Source: Anabaena sphaerica FACHB-251
GTDB lineage: Bacteria; Cyanobacteriota; Cyanobacteriia; Cyanobacteriales; Nostocaceae
NCBI RefSeq assembly: GCF_014696825.1
Contig: NZ_JACJQU010000002.1
Location: forward strand, 248,001 to 312,000
Length of the DNA: 64,000 nucleotides
Direction of reading: 5' to 3'
The notes under the pieces are model-generated. The model did not search any database and was not told the DNA's origin. It saw only the letters and a program-made list of their open reading frames with translations. Shown piece after piece: positions 34,940-45,200 of the stretch. Position numbers and translations under genes: made by a program. Every line of letters starts with the position of its first letter. Positions within the stretch are counted from its first letter, which is position 1.

Positions 34940-35524
34940 TCATCTTTTTTGCTCTTTCGCCATCTTTACCCAATGTTCAATCCCCTTCTTCGTCGGTTGT
35001 CTAGCATCCCCAAACGTCCAAATATCTCGTTTATGCTGATGTCCATAACTAATATGAATCGGTCTGGTGCTACCATAAAAATACAAAGAATCAAAAGGTA
35101 AATTATTTTCCAAAATCCAATCTACTAAAATCTCACTCTGTAAATCTGCAATCATAAAATCACAAGCTGCACCCAATCTTTCACAGTAGTATTTACCATT
35201 TTTGTTGAGTTCATAACTTATATGTTGATCTAGCTTAGGTGCAACCCGACCATTTTTTTCTCCTGTCAATGGGTCTTTCTTTTCCAAATATTTCTTTAAA
35301 TCTGGAGAACAAAATCCATAAGTGAGAATAAAATTTGCTCTTCCGTAATTATCAATAATGGGGTCAATGATAAATTTATTTAAATCTTGTAAAGCAGGAA
35401 TCGTTTCTTTGATATTTTGTGGAAACGGGTTGATGTGTTGGGCATATTTATGATAAGTCTGGGTGCAGGTACAAAATTCTTCTAATCTCAGGTATTTACC
35501 TAGTTTTAATTCTTTCATATTCAT
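34940..35524 (-). CDS. peptidase M15-like (D-Ala-D-Ala carboxypeptidase fold) protein
   Basis: 194 residues from ATG 35524, chosen because AAAGGTG lies 6 nt upstream. Residues 6-17 (ELKLGKYLRLEEFC) and SYELNKNGKYYCERLGAACD, then LYFYGSTRPIHISYGHQHKR, give the M15/Hedgehog-type zinc pattern: His in DQHISYE, Asp in AACDF, His in PIHISYG. No signal peptide, so a cell-wall role is doubtful. Its neighbour is the dnd-related methyltransferase; a DNA-modification link is only a guess from context. Confidence 0.55.
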   Translation of the reverse strand: MNMKELKLGKYLRLEEFCTCTQTYHKYAQHINPFPQNIKETIPALQDLNKFIIDPIIDNYGRANFILTYGFCSPDLKKYLEKKDPLTGEKNGRVAPKLDQHISYELNKNGKYYCERLGAACDFMIADLQSEILVDWILENNLPFDSLYFYGSTRPIHISYGHQHKRDIWTFGDARQPTKKGIEHWVKMAKEQKR

Positions 35525-35758
35525 TGATAGCACCTTTAAACAGGGAACATGATCATTATTCCTCTACACCCTACACCCGACACCCACGCATACCATCTAT
35601 ACCGAAAAATTTTCCCCTTACTGAGTTTATACGTTATACCAGTATTATAAATATATAAAATAACTTATCGTTGCTGTTAGGACTGTCTATATATCAACAG
35701 CTATGAAATGGTTTCCATAACAGAGTACAAATAACATAGAAGGATATTCACAGAACCA

Positions 35759-37147
35759 ATGCAGTTTTTCAGCACAATCAATTTTAATTTTACTGTTCCC
35801 CTGTTGGCTAGTGCCACAGAATCCGCAGATAGTTCAATGGTGGTAGCAGCGGTGCTACTGAGTTTAGTGGTAATTTACTTGGCCAGCAAAGTTGGTGGAG
35901 AATTATCGAACAAAGTAGGTTTGCCACCCGTATTAGGTGAACTTGTCGGTGGTGTCATAGTTGGCACATCTGTATTACATCTGTTGGTATTCCCAGAAGG
36001 TGGTACAGACAGTTCTGGTTCATTAATTATGAATTTCCTGCAAATCACCGCTGGTTTAAGCCCAGAAGCTACTCCACAGGTATTTGCCGCACAATCAGAG
36101 GTCGTTTCTGTTTTAGCAGAACTGGGTGTGATTATCCTGCTGTTTGAAATTGGTTTGGAGTCCAATTTAAAAGACTTAATGGCAGTCGGTATCCAAGCTT
36201 TTGTTGTGGCAGTGGTGGGGGTAGTAGTACCGTTTGCCGCAGGTACTGTTGGCTTAATGACTTTATTTGGTATCAGTGCTGTACCAGCTATTTTTGCTGG
36301 AGCCGCCTTGACAGCTACCAGTATTGGTATTACCTCCAAAGTCCTTTCAGAAATAGGACGCTTGAATTCTAAAGAAGGGCAGATTATTCTAGGTGCGGCA
36401 GTTATAGATGACATACTGGGAATTATCGTGCTGGCTGTAGTGGCCAGTTTGGCCAAAGATGGCGCGGTAGATGTGGGCAATGTCATTTATTTAATTGTCA
36501 GCGCCACTGCTTTTCTCATCGGTGCGATTGTTTTGGGTAATCTTTTCAATAAGAGCTTTGTAGCGATCGCTGATACACTCAAAACACGCGGTGGAGTAGT
36601 CATACCAGCTTTCATCTTCGCCTTTATCATGGCCTACCTCGCTGATATCATTCACCTAGAAGCTATCCTGGGAGCATTTGCCGCAGGTCTAGTCCTGGAA
36701 GAAACTGATAAACGTAAAGAACTGCAAAATCAAGTGCTTCCCATTGCCGATATGCTAGTTCCAGTTTTCTTTGTTGCCGTCGGCGCAAAAACCGATTTGG
36801 GAGTCTTAAACCCAGCAATTCCCAGTAATCGGGAAGGCTTAATTATGGCAATCTTCCTGATTACAGTCGCCATTCTTGGTAAAGTGATCACAGGTTTAGC
36901 CGTGTTTGGTCAACCTGGGATTAACCGCCTGGCAATTGGTGTGGGTATGATTCCCAGAGGTGAGGTAGGTTTAGTATTTGCCGGTGTTGGTGCAGCTAGT
37001 GGCGCTCTCTCAAAACCACTAGGAGCAGCAATAATTATGATGGTAATTCTCACTACCTTTTTAGCTCCCCCTCTGTTAAGATTCGTCTTTCCCGAACCAA
37101 CAACCGCAGCTACTTTAGAGGGTTCTTCTGACACATCATTACTATAG
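35759..37147 (+). CDS. nhaS3: NhaS3-type Na+(K+)/H+ antiporter (CPA2)
   Basis: 462 residues with about twelve membrane helices: VGLPPVLGELVGGVIVGTS, VLAELGVIILLFEIGLES, AVIDDILGIIVLAVVA with the Asp pair of the transport site, and IPRGEVGLVFAGVGAASGA. No RCK domain. It strongly resembles Synechocystis NhaS3, an essential antiporter reported in thylakoid membranes; the symbol is given by resemblance. Confidence 0.85.
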   Translation: MQFFSTINFNFTVPLLASATESADSSMVVAAVLLSLVVIYLASKVGGELSNKVGLPPVLGELVGGVIVGTSVLHLLVFPEGGTDSSGSLIMNFLQITAGLSPEATPQVFAAQSEVVSVLAELGVIILLFEIGLESNLKDLMAVGIQAFVVAVVGVVVPFAAGTVGLMTLFGISAVPAIFAGAALTATSIGITSKVLSEIGRLNSKEGQIILGAAVIDDILGIIVLAVVASLAKDGAVDVGNVIYLIVSATAFLIGAIVLGNLFNKSFVAIADTLKTRGGVVIPAFIFAFIMAYLADIIHLEAILGAFAAGLVLEETDKRKELQNQVLPIADMLVPVFFVAVGAKTDLGVLNPAIPSNREGLIMAIFLITVAILGKVITGLAVFGQPGINRLAIGVGMIPRGEVGLVFAGVGAASGALSKPLGAAIIMMVILTTFLAPPLLRFVFPEPTTAATLEGSSDTSLL

Positions 37148-37233
37148 CAATAGCAAATGATACCATGAGTTTGGAAGTTACCTCAGATTCTCAGGAGAGC
37201 GTGAATAAGTAAAAGTAGTCTTTTTCCGGTTTG

Positions 37234-37263
37234 TACTTGTCCATAATCAACTATGGACAAGTA
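37234..37263 (+). terminator. likely terminator after the antiporter gene
   Basis: A perfect 12-bp stem, TACTTGTCCATA/TATGGACAAGTA, with a 6-nt loop and followed by TATTTT, about 90 nt after the stop codon. Confidence 0.6.
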
Positions 37264-37966
37264 TATTTTGGCCAACTTTCCCCATGCCTGAAATTTCAAT
37301 CATTATTTCTGCTTGGGAACCATACCCAGATATAGCAGTCCAATTTGATTCATGAACACAGATTTTTTTCAACCCTCAAACAGAAAACTTATATTGAGAG
37401 TATTAATACTTAACGGAAACTTATATTTCTCAGTCACCGTCTTCTGCGATAGTCAATTTTCTTTGGTTTTTCATTCTTGCTAGGCTTGGGAATGATATTT
37501 GTTTTGACTCTACCTTTACTAACCTATTATATTCTCAATATTTATCCCATAATTAGGGAGTAGCATCCGGCAAATTAACTTGATAACTTGAGAATAGTGT
37601 GTATTATTTTAGATGTGCATTCAAGAACACACTTAAATATGATTGTTATGTCAAGAAACACAGGTGAAAAGAAACAGGAAGCAACAGGATTGGATTTTTA
37701 ATGCTTTTTCTATTGGTAACGATGGTGATATTTTTAAACTAATCACTAATGACTATTGGTTATGTCTTTGTATTCAGTAGCAGTAAAATTTTAATATCAA
37801 GTTTTAGCTTCCAAGAATAACCTTGTAGTAGAGAATATTAATCAGAAAATCCCCAAATAAAAAATCCCCAATTATTATCAGTGTTGATAGTGTGCAGATT
37901 TGCAAAAAAAAAATGTGAAATTAAGATATTGATGACTTTTATAAATGCAACTCAGGAGAAATAACT
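37264..37966. other. 703-bp intergenic region before amiC1
   Basis: AT-rich with no convincing reading frame. It ends with CAGGAG 8 nt before the TTG start of amiC1. Probably a long leader or promoter region for the amiC genes. Confidence 0.5.
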
Positions 37967-39829
37967 TTGAAACTACACTACTTACTACCCGGTACAGTTG
38001 GAACTATTCTTTTACTATCTTCCCCGACTTTAGCGGCCAAATTGGAATCTTGGCGATTTGATAAAAATCAAAATCGACTAGAAATTAATACTTCGGGTGC
38101 TGTACAACCCCAAGCACAACTAATTTTTAACCCCACACGTTTGGTAATCGATTTGCCAAATACTCAATTTGGGCGAACTCAATTAACCCAACCCGTAGGC
38201 GGTGCAATTCGTTCAATTCGCGTGGGACAGTTTGATCCACAAACAACCCGCCTAGTTGTAGAATTGACTCCTGGTTATACTCTCAACCCCCAAGAAGTCA
38301 AATTTGTAGCCATAAATTCTAATCGCTGGACAGTACAACTACCAAACCCCGAAACAGAACAACTCCCATCCACAACCAGCAACAATAGCAATAATACCTA
38401 TAATTTAGCGACCATAGACTCCCAGGCGAAGGCTGAGTTTTCTACAGCAGCTAACATCACAGCAAGAACGACTCAAATTCAGAAATTACAAACCACAGGA
38501 GATGGGTTTTTTATTCGTACCAGTGGCGGTAATCCCCAGATTAAGGTAAATCGTAGTCTTGATAGCAGCACCATATTCATGGATATTGCTGACGCTACTT
38601 TATCACCACAATTGACACAAAAAAATGTAAGCGTTAATGCTCATGGTGTCAGCCGCATCGAATTCACCCAACTGCGAACAACACCAACCAGTGTCCGCAT
38701 GACATTACGGGTAGATAAAAATAGTCCTGACTGGAGGGTAAGTACAAGTAATGTTGGTGGCTTGGTTCTATTACCGACTAAAGGTGTTGTTCGCTTACCT
38801 CAAAGTATTGATAAATCAACACCCCTTCCCACCCCTAACAACCCCACTGTTGCTAATAACTCCCCAGCCACTATTGAATCTGTAGAATTAGCTGGTAATG
38901 GCACACAATTACTCATTAGAGCCGACCAGACTTTATCTGCTACCGGTGCCTGGGATAGAAGCTCTGGACTATTTCGCATCACCATTCCCAATGCTAAATT
39001 AGCTCCCAGAGTCCAAGGACCCACTTTCAATGCCAATAGTCCTGTCCTCCGAGTACGTCTGCAACCCCAAGCACCCAACACTGTAGTTATTTTTGTCCAA
39101 CCAGCATCGGGAGTCAGCATTGGGGAAATCAACCAAGTCAGCAACCAGCTTTTGGCTCTACAATTACAACGATATAGTCAAGCTCGACCCCCAATCAGCT
39201 TACCACCCTTACCATCCCCTAACAGTGGTCAATTACCAGATCCAAATATCAGGAATCCCCGGACACGTCCTCGTCCCTCCGTTCCGAAAGGTAAATTATT
39301 GGTTGTCATTGACCCTGGACATGGTGGTAAAGACCCAGGAGCTATTGGTATTGGCGGATTACAGGAAAAGGATATAATTTTACCTATTAGCCTCAGAGTA
39401 GCAGCAATTTTACAACAAAACGGTGTCCAAGCAGTATTGACCAGGGATTCTGACTACTTTGTTACCCTCCCAGGAAGAGTGCAAATGGCACGACGAGCTA
39501 ACGCTGATGTATTTGTCAGCATTCATGCTAACTCAGTAGGTCTAAATCGTCCCGAGGTTAGTGGCTTGGAAACTTATTATTACGATAATGGTTTGAGTTT
39601 GGCTCGCATTATCCATAATAGAATTCTCCAAAGTGTCAATGTCAAAGACAGAAGAGTACGGAAAGCTAGATTTTATGTTCTCAGACAAAGTTCTATGCCC
39701 TCAGTTTTAGTAGAAACTGGTTATGTGACTGGTAGAGAGGATGCAGCCAAGCTGAGAACTACAGCTTATCAAAATCAAATGGCAGAAGCGATCGCTCAGG
39801 GTATTCTCCAGTACTTAAAGCAAAGATAA
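37967..39829 (+). CDS. amiC1: N-acetylmuramoyl-L-alanine amidase AmiC1 (AMIN + Amidase_3)
   Basis: 620 residues starting at TTG 37967 behind CAGGAG. Signal peptide LLPGTVGTILLLSSPTLAA, then AMIN-type peptidoglycan-binding segments (about 25-112, 165-265 and 300-400), a Pro-rich linker and a zinc amidase (445-618) with VIDPGHGGKDPG, VFVSIHANS and VLVETGY. In Anabaena/Nostoc, paired AmiC enzymes drill the septal peptidoglycan holes used for cell-cell communication and heterocyst development. Its tandem paralogue follows with a matching leader and TTG start. Confidence 0.92.
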   Translation: MKLHYLLPGTVGTILLLSSPTLAAKLESWRFDKNQNRLEINTSGAVQPQAQLIFNPTRLVIDLPNTQFGRTQLTQPVGGAIRSIRVGQFDPQTTRLVVELTPGYTLNPQEVKFVAINSNRWTVQLPNPETEQLPSTTSNNSNNTYNLATIDSQAKAEFSTAANITARTTQIQKLQTTGDGFFIRTSGGNPQIKVNRSLDSSTIFMDIADATLSPQLTQKNVSVNAHGVSRIEFTQLRTTPTSVRMTLRVDKNSPDWRVSTSNVGGLVLLPTKGVVRLPQSIDKSTPLPTPNNPTVANNSPATIESVELAGNGTQLLIRADQTLSATGAWDRSSGLFRITIPNAKLAPRVQGPTFNANSPVLRVRLQPQAPNTVVIFVQPASGVSIGEINQVSNQLLALQLQRYSQARPPISLPPLPSPNSGQLPDPNIRNPRTRPRPSVPKGKLLVVIDPGHGGKDPGAIGIGGLQEKDIILPISLRVAAILQQNGVQAVLTRDSDYFVTLPGRVQMARRANADVFVSIHANSVGLNRPEVSGLETYYYDNGLSLARIIHNRILQSVNVKDRRVRKARFYVLRQSSMPSVLVETGYVTGREDAAKLRTTAYQNQMAEAIAQGILQYLKQR

Positions 39830-40056
39830 GTAATTTGTAAGCATTTAGGACTCATGAGTCAGTAGGGGTTGAGCATCGCTCTTTGGAGGTGAAATTGATT
39901 TGCCTCACACCATGGCAAAATCAAAAACCTATGCTACGATATTACGCCATTAGCTGTGTCTGGCTGCCAGCACCAAGCTCAAGTGTGGACGATAAAGGTG
40001 TGAGTTAGGACTTAGATATTGACGACTCCCATGAATGCGAATCAGGAGAAAGGACT

Positions 40057-41955
40057 TTGAAACTACAGTGGTTAATACCCAGCACTGTTGGAACCATATT
40101 CATACTATCATCGCCAGCAACGGCCGCGAAATTAGAATCTTGGCGGTTTGATACCAATCAAAACAGACTAGAAATCAACACATCTAGTCCTGTACAGCCC
40201 CAAGCGCAACTCATTTTTAACCCCACTCGGTTAGTAATTGATTTGCCAGATACTAGCTTTGGTCGTTCGCAATTAACCCAGCAAATAGGTGGAGCCATTC
40301 GCGCTATCCGCATTGGGCAGTTTGACCAACAAACAACACGCGTAGTTGTAGAACTGACTCCTGGTTATACTCTAGACCCCAACTTAGTAAAATTTACAGC
40401 GTCTACTGGTAGTCGCTGGCTCGTACAATTACCAAAGCTAGAAGCTGATTTAGTCCCTGTCTCGGCTTATGCCGATCAGCCAGCAGCCGAAACACCCACA
40501 CTTATACCCCCTTCATCTCCATTCACGCCAACACTCTCCCCCAGAAATACTTACAACATGGTGACAACATCTGCTGTCACCTTACCTAACCAAGAAATGG
40601 CAGTCAACACCACAGGGGGGATAGTTCAAATTGAGAATTTGCGAGTCACAGGAGATGGTTTTTTTATTCGTACCAGTGGTGGTAATCCCCAAATTCAAGT
40701 TAATCGCAGCGAAGATAACCGAACTATAAATGTTGAAATTGCTGGTGCTGCCTTATCACCAAATCTAGAACAACGAGATTTGTTGATTAATCGCTATGGT
40801 GTCAACCGCATCCGACTTACCCAACTATCAGGCAAACCACCTGCTGTCCGCATGACCTTACAGGTGGATAGCAACAGCCCCGACTGGCGGGCAACAACAA
40901 ACGGTACTAGCGGTTTTGTCGTCCTACCTGATCGTCTTGCCAAAGTTAAAGAAAATCAATCTTCTGCACAAAATGTTATTCATTCCCCAGCCACAATTCA
41001 GGCTGTAGAATTAGCTGCTAATGGCACACAACTACTAATTAGAGCCGACCAAGCTGTATCCGCTACTGGCGGTTGGGATAGAAACTCTGGTTTATTTCGG
41101 ATCACCATTCCTAATGCTAAATTAGCTGCTAAGGTAAGAGGACCCGCTTTTGATGCCAATAGTCCTGTGCTGAGGGTGCGCCTACAACCACAAGCCCCCA
41201 ACAATGTAGTTGTCTTGGTTCAACCCGCATCGGGTATACAAATTGGCGAACTTAACCAAGTGGGAGAGCAAATTATAGCTCTGCAATTACAAAACTCTCG
41301 TCGGTTACAACCGCCCATTACTCTACCTCCCTTACCCAGAAGCCAAGGACAGCTACCAGATGCTGCTATAGAAAATTCCCAACCACAACCTCAGCCCCGC
41401 TTATCAGTTCCCAGAGGCAAACTGATAGTAGTGATTGACCCCGGACATGGTGGTAAAGATTCGGGCGCTCCCGGTCTAGGCGGTTTGTTAGAAAAGGATG
41501 TTATCCTGCCAATTGGTAGAAGAGTGGCTGCAATTTTGGAGCAAAATGGCGTACAAGCTGTGATGACGCGAGATGCTGACTTTTTTGTAGAACTGCAAGG
41601 GCGGGTAGATATAGCAAATCGCGTAAATGCAAATTTATTTGTCAGCATTCACGCTAACGCGGTAGATAATCGCCCTGATGTCAATGGTTTAGAAGTATAT
41701 TATTACGACAGTGGTTATGGTCTAGCGGAAGCAGTTCGCAAGGCTATGCTCCAAGATATTGGTACTCTCAAAGACAGAGGAACTCGCAAAGCTAGATTTT
41801 ATGTACTTAGGAAAAATTCTATGCCCGCGATTTTAGTAGAAACAGGTTATATGACTGGTCGTGAGGATAACCCCCGGTTAGGCTCGCCAGAATACCAAAA
41901 CCGCATGGCTGATGCGATCGCTCGTGGTATCCTCAATTACTTACAACAAAGATGA
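40057..41955 (+). CDS. amiC2: N-acetylmuramoyl-L-alanine amidase AmiC2 (AMIN + Amidase_3)
   Basis: 632 residues, TTG start at 40057 with CAGGAGAAAGG upstream. Same layout as AmiC1: signal peptide, AMIN segments, Pro-rich linker, zinc amidase with VVIDPGHGGKDSG, LFVSIHANA and ILVETGYMTG. Overall similarity to AmiC1 is high along the whole length, so this is a tandem duplication. Order and identity follow the amiC1-amiC2 pair of Anabaena sp. PCC 7120. Confidence 0.92.
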   Translation: MKLQWLIPSTVGTIFILSSPATAAKLESWRFDTNQNRLEINTSSPVQPQAQLIFNPTRLVIDLPDTSFGRSQLTQQIGGAIRAIRIGQFDQQTTRVVVELTPGYTLDPNLVKFTASTGSRWLVQLPKLEADLVPVSAYADQPAAETPTLIPPSSPFTPTLSPRNTYNMVTTSAVTLPNQEMAVNTTGGIVQIENLRVTGDGFFIRTSGGNPQIQVNRSEDNRTINVEIAGAALSPNLEQRDLLINRYGVNRIRLTQLSGKPPAVRMTLQVDSNSPDWRATTNGTSGFVVLPDRLAKVKENQSSAQNVIHSPATIQAVELAANGTQLLIRADQAVSATGGWDRNSGLFRITIPNAKLAAKVRGPAFDANSPVLRVRLQPQAPNNVVVLVQPASGIQIGELNQVGEQIIALQLQNSRRLQPPITLPPLPRSQGQLPDAAIENSQPQPQPRLSVPRGKLIVVIDPGHGGKDSGAPGLGGLLEKDVILPIGRRVAAILEQNGVQAVMTRDADFFVELQGRVDIANRVNANLFVSIHANAVDNRPDVNGLEVYYYDSGYGLAEAVRKAMLQDIGTLKDRGTRKARFYVLRKNSMPAILVETGYMTGREDNPRLGSPEYQNRMADAIARGILNYLQQR

Positions 41956-41963
41956 AGAGGCTG

Positions 41964-42044
41964 GGGACTGGAGATTGGGGACTGGGGAAAATTCATCAAC
42001 TTTTGCCTTTTGCCTCTTCCCTCTTGCCTATTCCCTATCACTAG
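41964..42044. repeat. tandem heptamer-type repeats after amiC2
   Basis: (GGGGACT)-type copies, then TTTTGCC and TTCCCTA/CTTGCCT units, in the amiC2-murI gap. Confidence 0.7.
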
Positions 42045-42112
42045 TGGTCAATTATCAGATTGTCTGCTAAATTCTGTATTTTAAATAGCAAAATCTAAAT
42101 CACTATTTGCCT

Positions 42113-42970
42113 GTGTATTCATCTTCCATTTTTGAAGGTAATCTTGACGATTTTTCTGATAAAGAAGCCCAACGCGCTCCCATTGGGGTGTTTGACAGTG
42201 GTGTAGGTGGGCTGACGGTACTACGACAAATCTATAAACAACTTCCCAATGAATCAATTATTTATTTTGGGGATACTGCTCATCTTCCCTATGGTATTCG
42301 TTCACAAGCTGAAATATTACAATATGTGAGGGAAATACTGAACTGGATGCAACAGCAACGAGTGAAAATGGTGATTATGGCTTGTAACACCAGTTCTGCT
42401 CTAGCTCTAGAAAATGTCCGTCAGGAATTCAGCTTCCCAATCCTGGGAGTAGTCCTACCAGGCGCAAGGGCCGCAGTACAGATGGGTAAGCGGATTGGTG
42501 TCATTGCTACCCCAGCTACTGCCAAAAGCAATGCCTATCGTCAGGCTATGATGGAAATACAACCTGATGTCCAAGTCTGGCAAGTTAGTTGTCCAGAATT
42601 TGTCCCCCTGATTGAACAAAATCGTATTCACGATCCTTACACAACCGAAGTTGCTAGAGCTTATCTTGAACCTTTGCTAAAACAGGAAATTGACACTTTA
42701 ATCTACGGCTGTACCCATTATCCACTCCTAGCACCTGTATTGCGATCACTCCTCCCTTCCCACGTCAAGTTAGTTGATCCAGCTGTTCATGTTGTCACAG
42801 CTTGCGCTCAAGAGTTAGACCTATTAAGCGTCAGAAATAATCACCTACCCATGCCTACTCGCTTTGCTGTCAGCGGTTGTCCCCAACAATTTGCTCAGTC
42901 TGGATTACACTGGTTAGGCTATACCCCTCTGGTAGAACAAGTCTACTTAACTGATGCCACAGTCTCCTAA
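42113..42970 (+). CDS. murI: glutamate racemase
   Basis: About 285 residues. IGVFDSGVGGLTVLRQI near the N-terminus, the two catalytic Cys in MACNTSSAL and YGCTHYPLL, and YFGDTAHLPYG. Supplies D-glutamate for peptidoglycan precursors, fitting its place after two wall amidases. I prefer GTG 42113 (MYSSSIFEG); a TTG two codons earlier (42107) is also possible and neither has a clear Shine-Dalgarno. Confidence 0.93.
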   Translation: MYSSSIFEGNLDDFSDKEAQRAPIGVFDSGVGGLTVLRQIYKQLPNESIIYFGDTAHLPYGIRSQAEILQYVREILNWMQQQRVKMVIMACNTSSALALENVRQEFSFPILGVVLPGARAAVQMGKRIGVIATPATAKSNAYRQAMMEIQPDVQVWQVSCPEFVPLIEQNRIHDPYTTEVARAYLEPLLKQEIDTLIYGCTHYPLLAPVLRSLLPSHVKLVDPAVHVVTACAQELDLLSVRNNHLPMPTRFAVSGCPQQFAQSGLHWLGYTPLVEQVYLTDATVS

Positions 42971-43085
42971 GTCATTAGTCATTAGTCAAATAATTTTGGA
43001 TTTTAGATTTGTGATGCCGACAAGCAGCTTGCTTGTAAAGCAAGAGTACAGAACCACGTCAATCCAAAATCCAAAATCTCAAGCT

Positions 43086-43283
43086 TTATTGGCTATTGAC
43101 TACCTCAGTCACCTTTGCTCTTAATCCTCTTTCCTGCTTGTGCTGCTCCTGAATCATGGAAGTACCACTTTTAAGAACACTATTCCTGCCCGTTCGCTTT
43201 GCTAGTGCTAATAATAAGTAGACTGTAAATAAATATCCAGCAGCTAAAATAAATATCATCATAGGCATATTTCCATAAATCAT
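43086..43283 (-). CDS. small single-pass membrane protein (65 aa)
   Basis: MIYGNMPMMIFILAAGYLFT, then VYLLLALAKRTG: one transmembrane helix and a basic, Gln-rich cytoplasmic tail. GGTGGA lies about 6 nt before the ATG. It converges on murI. No named family; the ribosome-binding site supports it. Confidence 0.55.
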   Translation of the reverse strand: MIYGNMPMMIFILAAGYLFTVYLLLALAKRTGRNSVLKSGTSMIQEQHKQERGLRAKVTEVVNSQ

Positions 43284-44158
43284 TGTTCCACCAACTCAGT
43301 TTTCAAAGGACTATAAAATTGCATACACACATAGTAGAGATTCAGCTAATCAAGTACATTTTTGATCGCTGTAGTCGCCTATGCAAAGCCACCCAGTAGA
43401 GTCTTAATTTTCTCTAGTCAGGCAATTTATTATTTAATTAAGTTGTTCACAGACCACACCTCCGACAGCAGTTAAGTTGCTAAATAGCAAGTTAAAACTG
43501 CGCTCCTCAGCAGTCTACCTAGTCTGCGTTATGTACCTTCACACCAATCAAGTAAGAACTACACTGATGATCAACGTTAGCTGAAAATGTGTAGTGGCTT
43601 CCTGAATAGAAAGCACATTATCCAACCCAAAAGGTATTCTTGCCGCACAGCAAATTGTTAGGAATCATTCCCTTCATTCTGTCGGCGACTTGTTATTTTA
43701 GACTCACAAATCCCATAAGTAAAATCACCTATCGATGATTGACTTTTTTTGGGAGTGAATATCTCAAAAATTTAAAATTCCTATATTTTAGCGTAACACA
43801 ACAGACCTGGATTTTCAGCTAACTTATGGACTAAATTTCAAATTTTCTCAATGTTGACACACAAGTTTTGCTGATTTTTTCTTATATATTATTGCTGAGT
43901 AGTTTTTATACATATTTTATGTAAAAATTTGTGCCTTATTGAGTATTGTAAAATATTGCTTCATCTCCTGTTTTCTCCTCCTCCTTTACCGCTTCGCTTT
44001 TTGCCAAACCGCAAGGGCTAGTAACGGAAGTTATTTGGGCTGATCCGAAAAGTAGGGCATGGGATTCCTTGATGAAAACTTTGCGCTTGCAATGGTTTAT
44101 CTTAAAATGATTAAAGGATATGTAAACTTTCGTAACCAAAGTCAGAGTCCGCCCATCC
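43284..44158. other. 875-bp non-coding region before sds
   Basis: I see no coding frame with support on either strand, and no tRNA or recognisable RNA family. It is AT-rich in the middle. It could hold a long leader or a small RNA, but nothing decides this from sequence alone. Confidence 0.45.
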
Positions 44159-45130
44159 ATGACCCCAGCCACCTCCCTGTTTACCCCTGTGGAAGCAGAC
44201 CTGCGAATACTAGCAGATAACCTCACACAGCTAGTTGGAAATCGCCACCCCATCCTCTATGCAGCAGCCGAACATCTATTCGGTGCTGGGGGCAAGCGCA
44301 TCAGACCGGCCATTGTGCTGCTGATATCGCGGGCGACCATGCTAGAACAAGACATCACGCCCCGTCATCGACGATTAGCAGAGATTACGGAAATGATCCA
44401 CACAGCCAGCTTAGTACATGATGATGTAGTGGATGAGTCAAATGTACGCCGTGGAGTGCCTACGGTTCATAGTTTATTTGGCAACCGCATTGCGGTACTC
44501 GCTGGAGATTTCCTCTTTGCTCAGTCCTCCTGGTATTTAGCAAATCTGGACAATTTGGATGTAGTTAAACTGCTTTCAGAAGTAATCATGGATTTGGCTG
44601 CTGGGGAAATTCAACAAGGGCTGAATCGTTTTGATACTAACCTTTCTACGGAAACTTACCTCCAAAAGAGCTATTACAAAACAGCTTCCTTGATTGCTAA
44701 CAGTTCCAAAGCCGCTGGATTACTCAGCGAAGTCTCCCCTGAGAGTGCTGAAAACTTGTATAACTACGGTAAGCATCTTGGTCTGGCATTCCAAATAGTA
44801 GATGATATTCTAGATTTCACTGGTTCGACAGATACTTTAGGTAAACCAGCCGCATCTGATCTTAAAAGCGGTAATCTGACCGCACCAGTGTTATTTGCTC
44901 TAGAGGAACAACCTTACCTGGAAGTGCTGATTGAAAGAGAGTTTGCCCAAGAAGGAGATTTAGAGCAAGCGTTGAAGCTGATCTCAGATAGTCAAGGCAT
45001 TGAGCGGGCTAGAGAATTAGCTGCTCACCATGCTAAGGTATCCGCTGAACATATTGTCACCTTAGAAGCTTCAGAATCACGACAAGCATTAATTAACATG
45101 ACTGATTATGTACTGAGTCGGCTATATTAG
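44159..45130 (+). CDS. sds: solanesyl (all-trans polyprenyl) diphosphate synthase
   Basis: 323 residues with the two Asp-rich metal motifs LVHDDVVDE and VDDILDF, plus GGKRIRPA. Class II trans-prenyltransferase that builds the long prenyl tail of plastoquinone. The name is by similarity to cyanobacterial Sds; chain length cannot be read. Confidence 0.9.
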   Translation: MTPATSLFTPVEADLRILADNLTQLVGNRHPILYAAAEHLFGAGGKRIRPAIVLLISRATMLEQDITPRHRRLAEITEMIHTASLVHDDVVDESNVRRGVPTVHSLFGNRIAVLAGDFLFAQSSWYLANLDNLDVVKLLSEVIMDLAAGEIQQGLNRFDTNLSTETYLQKSYYKTASLIANSSKAAGLLSEVSPESAENLYNYGKHLGLAFQIVDDILDFTGSTDTLGKPAASDLKSGNLTAPVLFALEEQPYLEVLIEREFAQEGDLEQALKLISDSQGIERARELAAHHAKVSAEHIVTLEASESRQALINMTDYVLSRLY

Positions 45131-45198
45131 GGAATTTTGGATTTTGGATAGAATCTAAAATCCAAAATCCAAAATCCAAAATCTAACATCCAAAATTG
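45131..45198. repeat. tandem heptamer repeat (AATCCAA)n
   Basis: Four or more copies of ATCCAAA with an inverted TTTTGGAT copy upstream, between the convergent sds and 158-aa genes; the pair could also fold as a hairpin terminator. Confidence 0.7.
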
Positions 45199-45200
45199 AT

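Noticed and set aside
35875-36486. 203-aa minus-strand ORF inside the NhaS3-type gene
   Set aside because: Shadow of the antiporter frame, low-complexity Thr/Pro/Ile composition.
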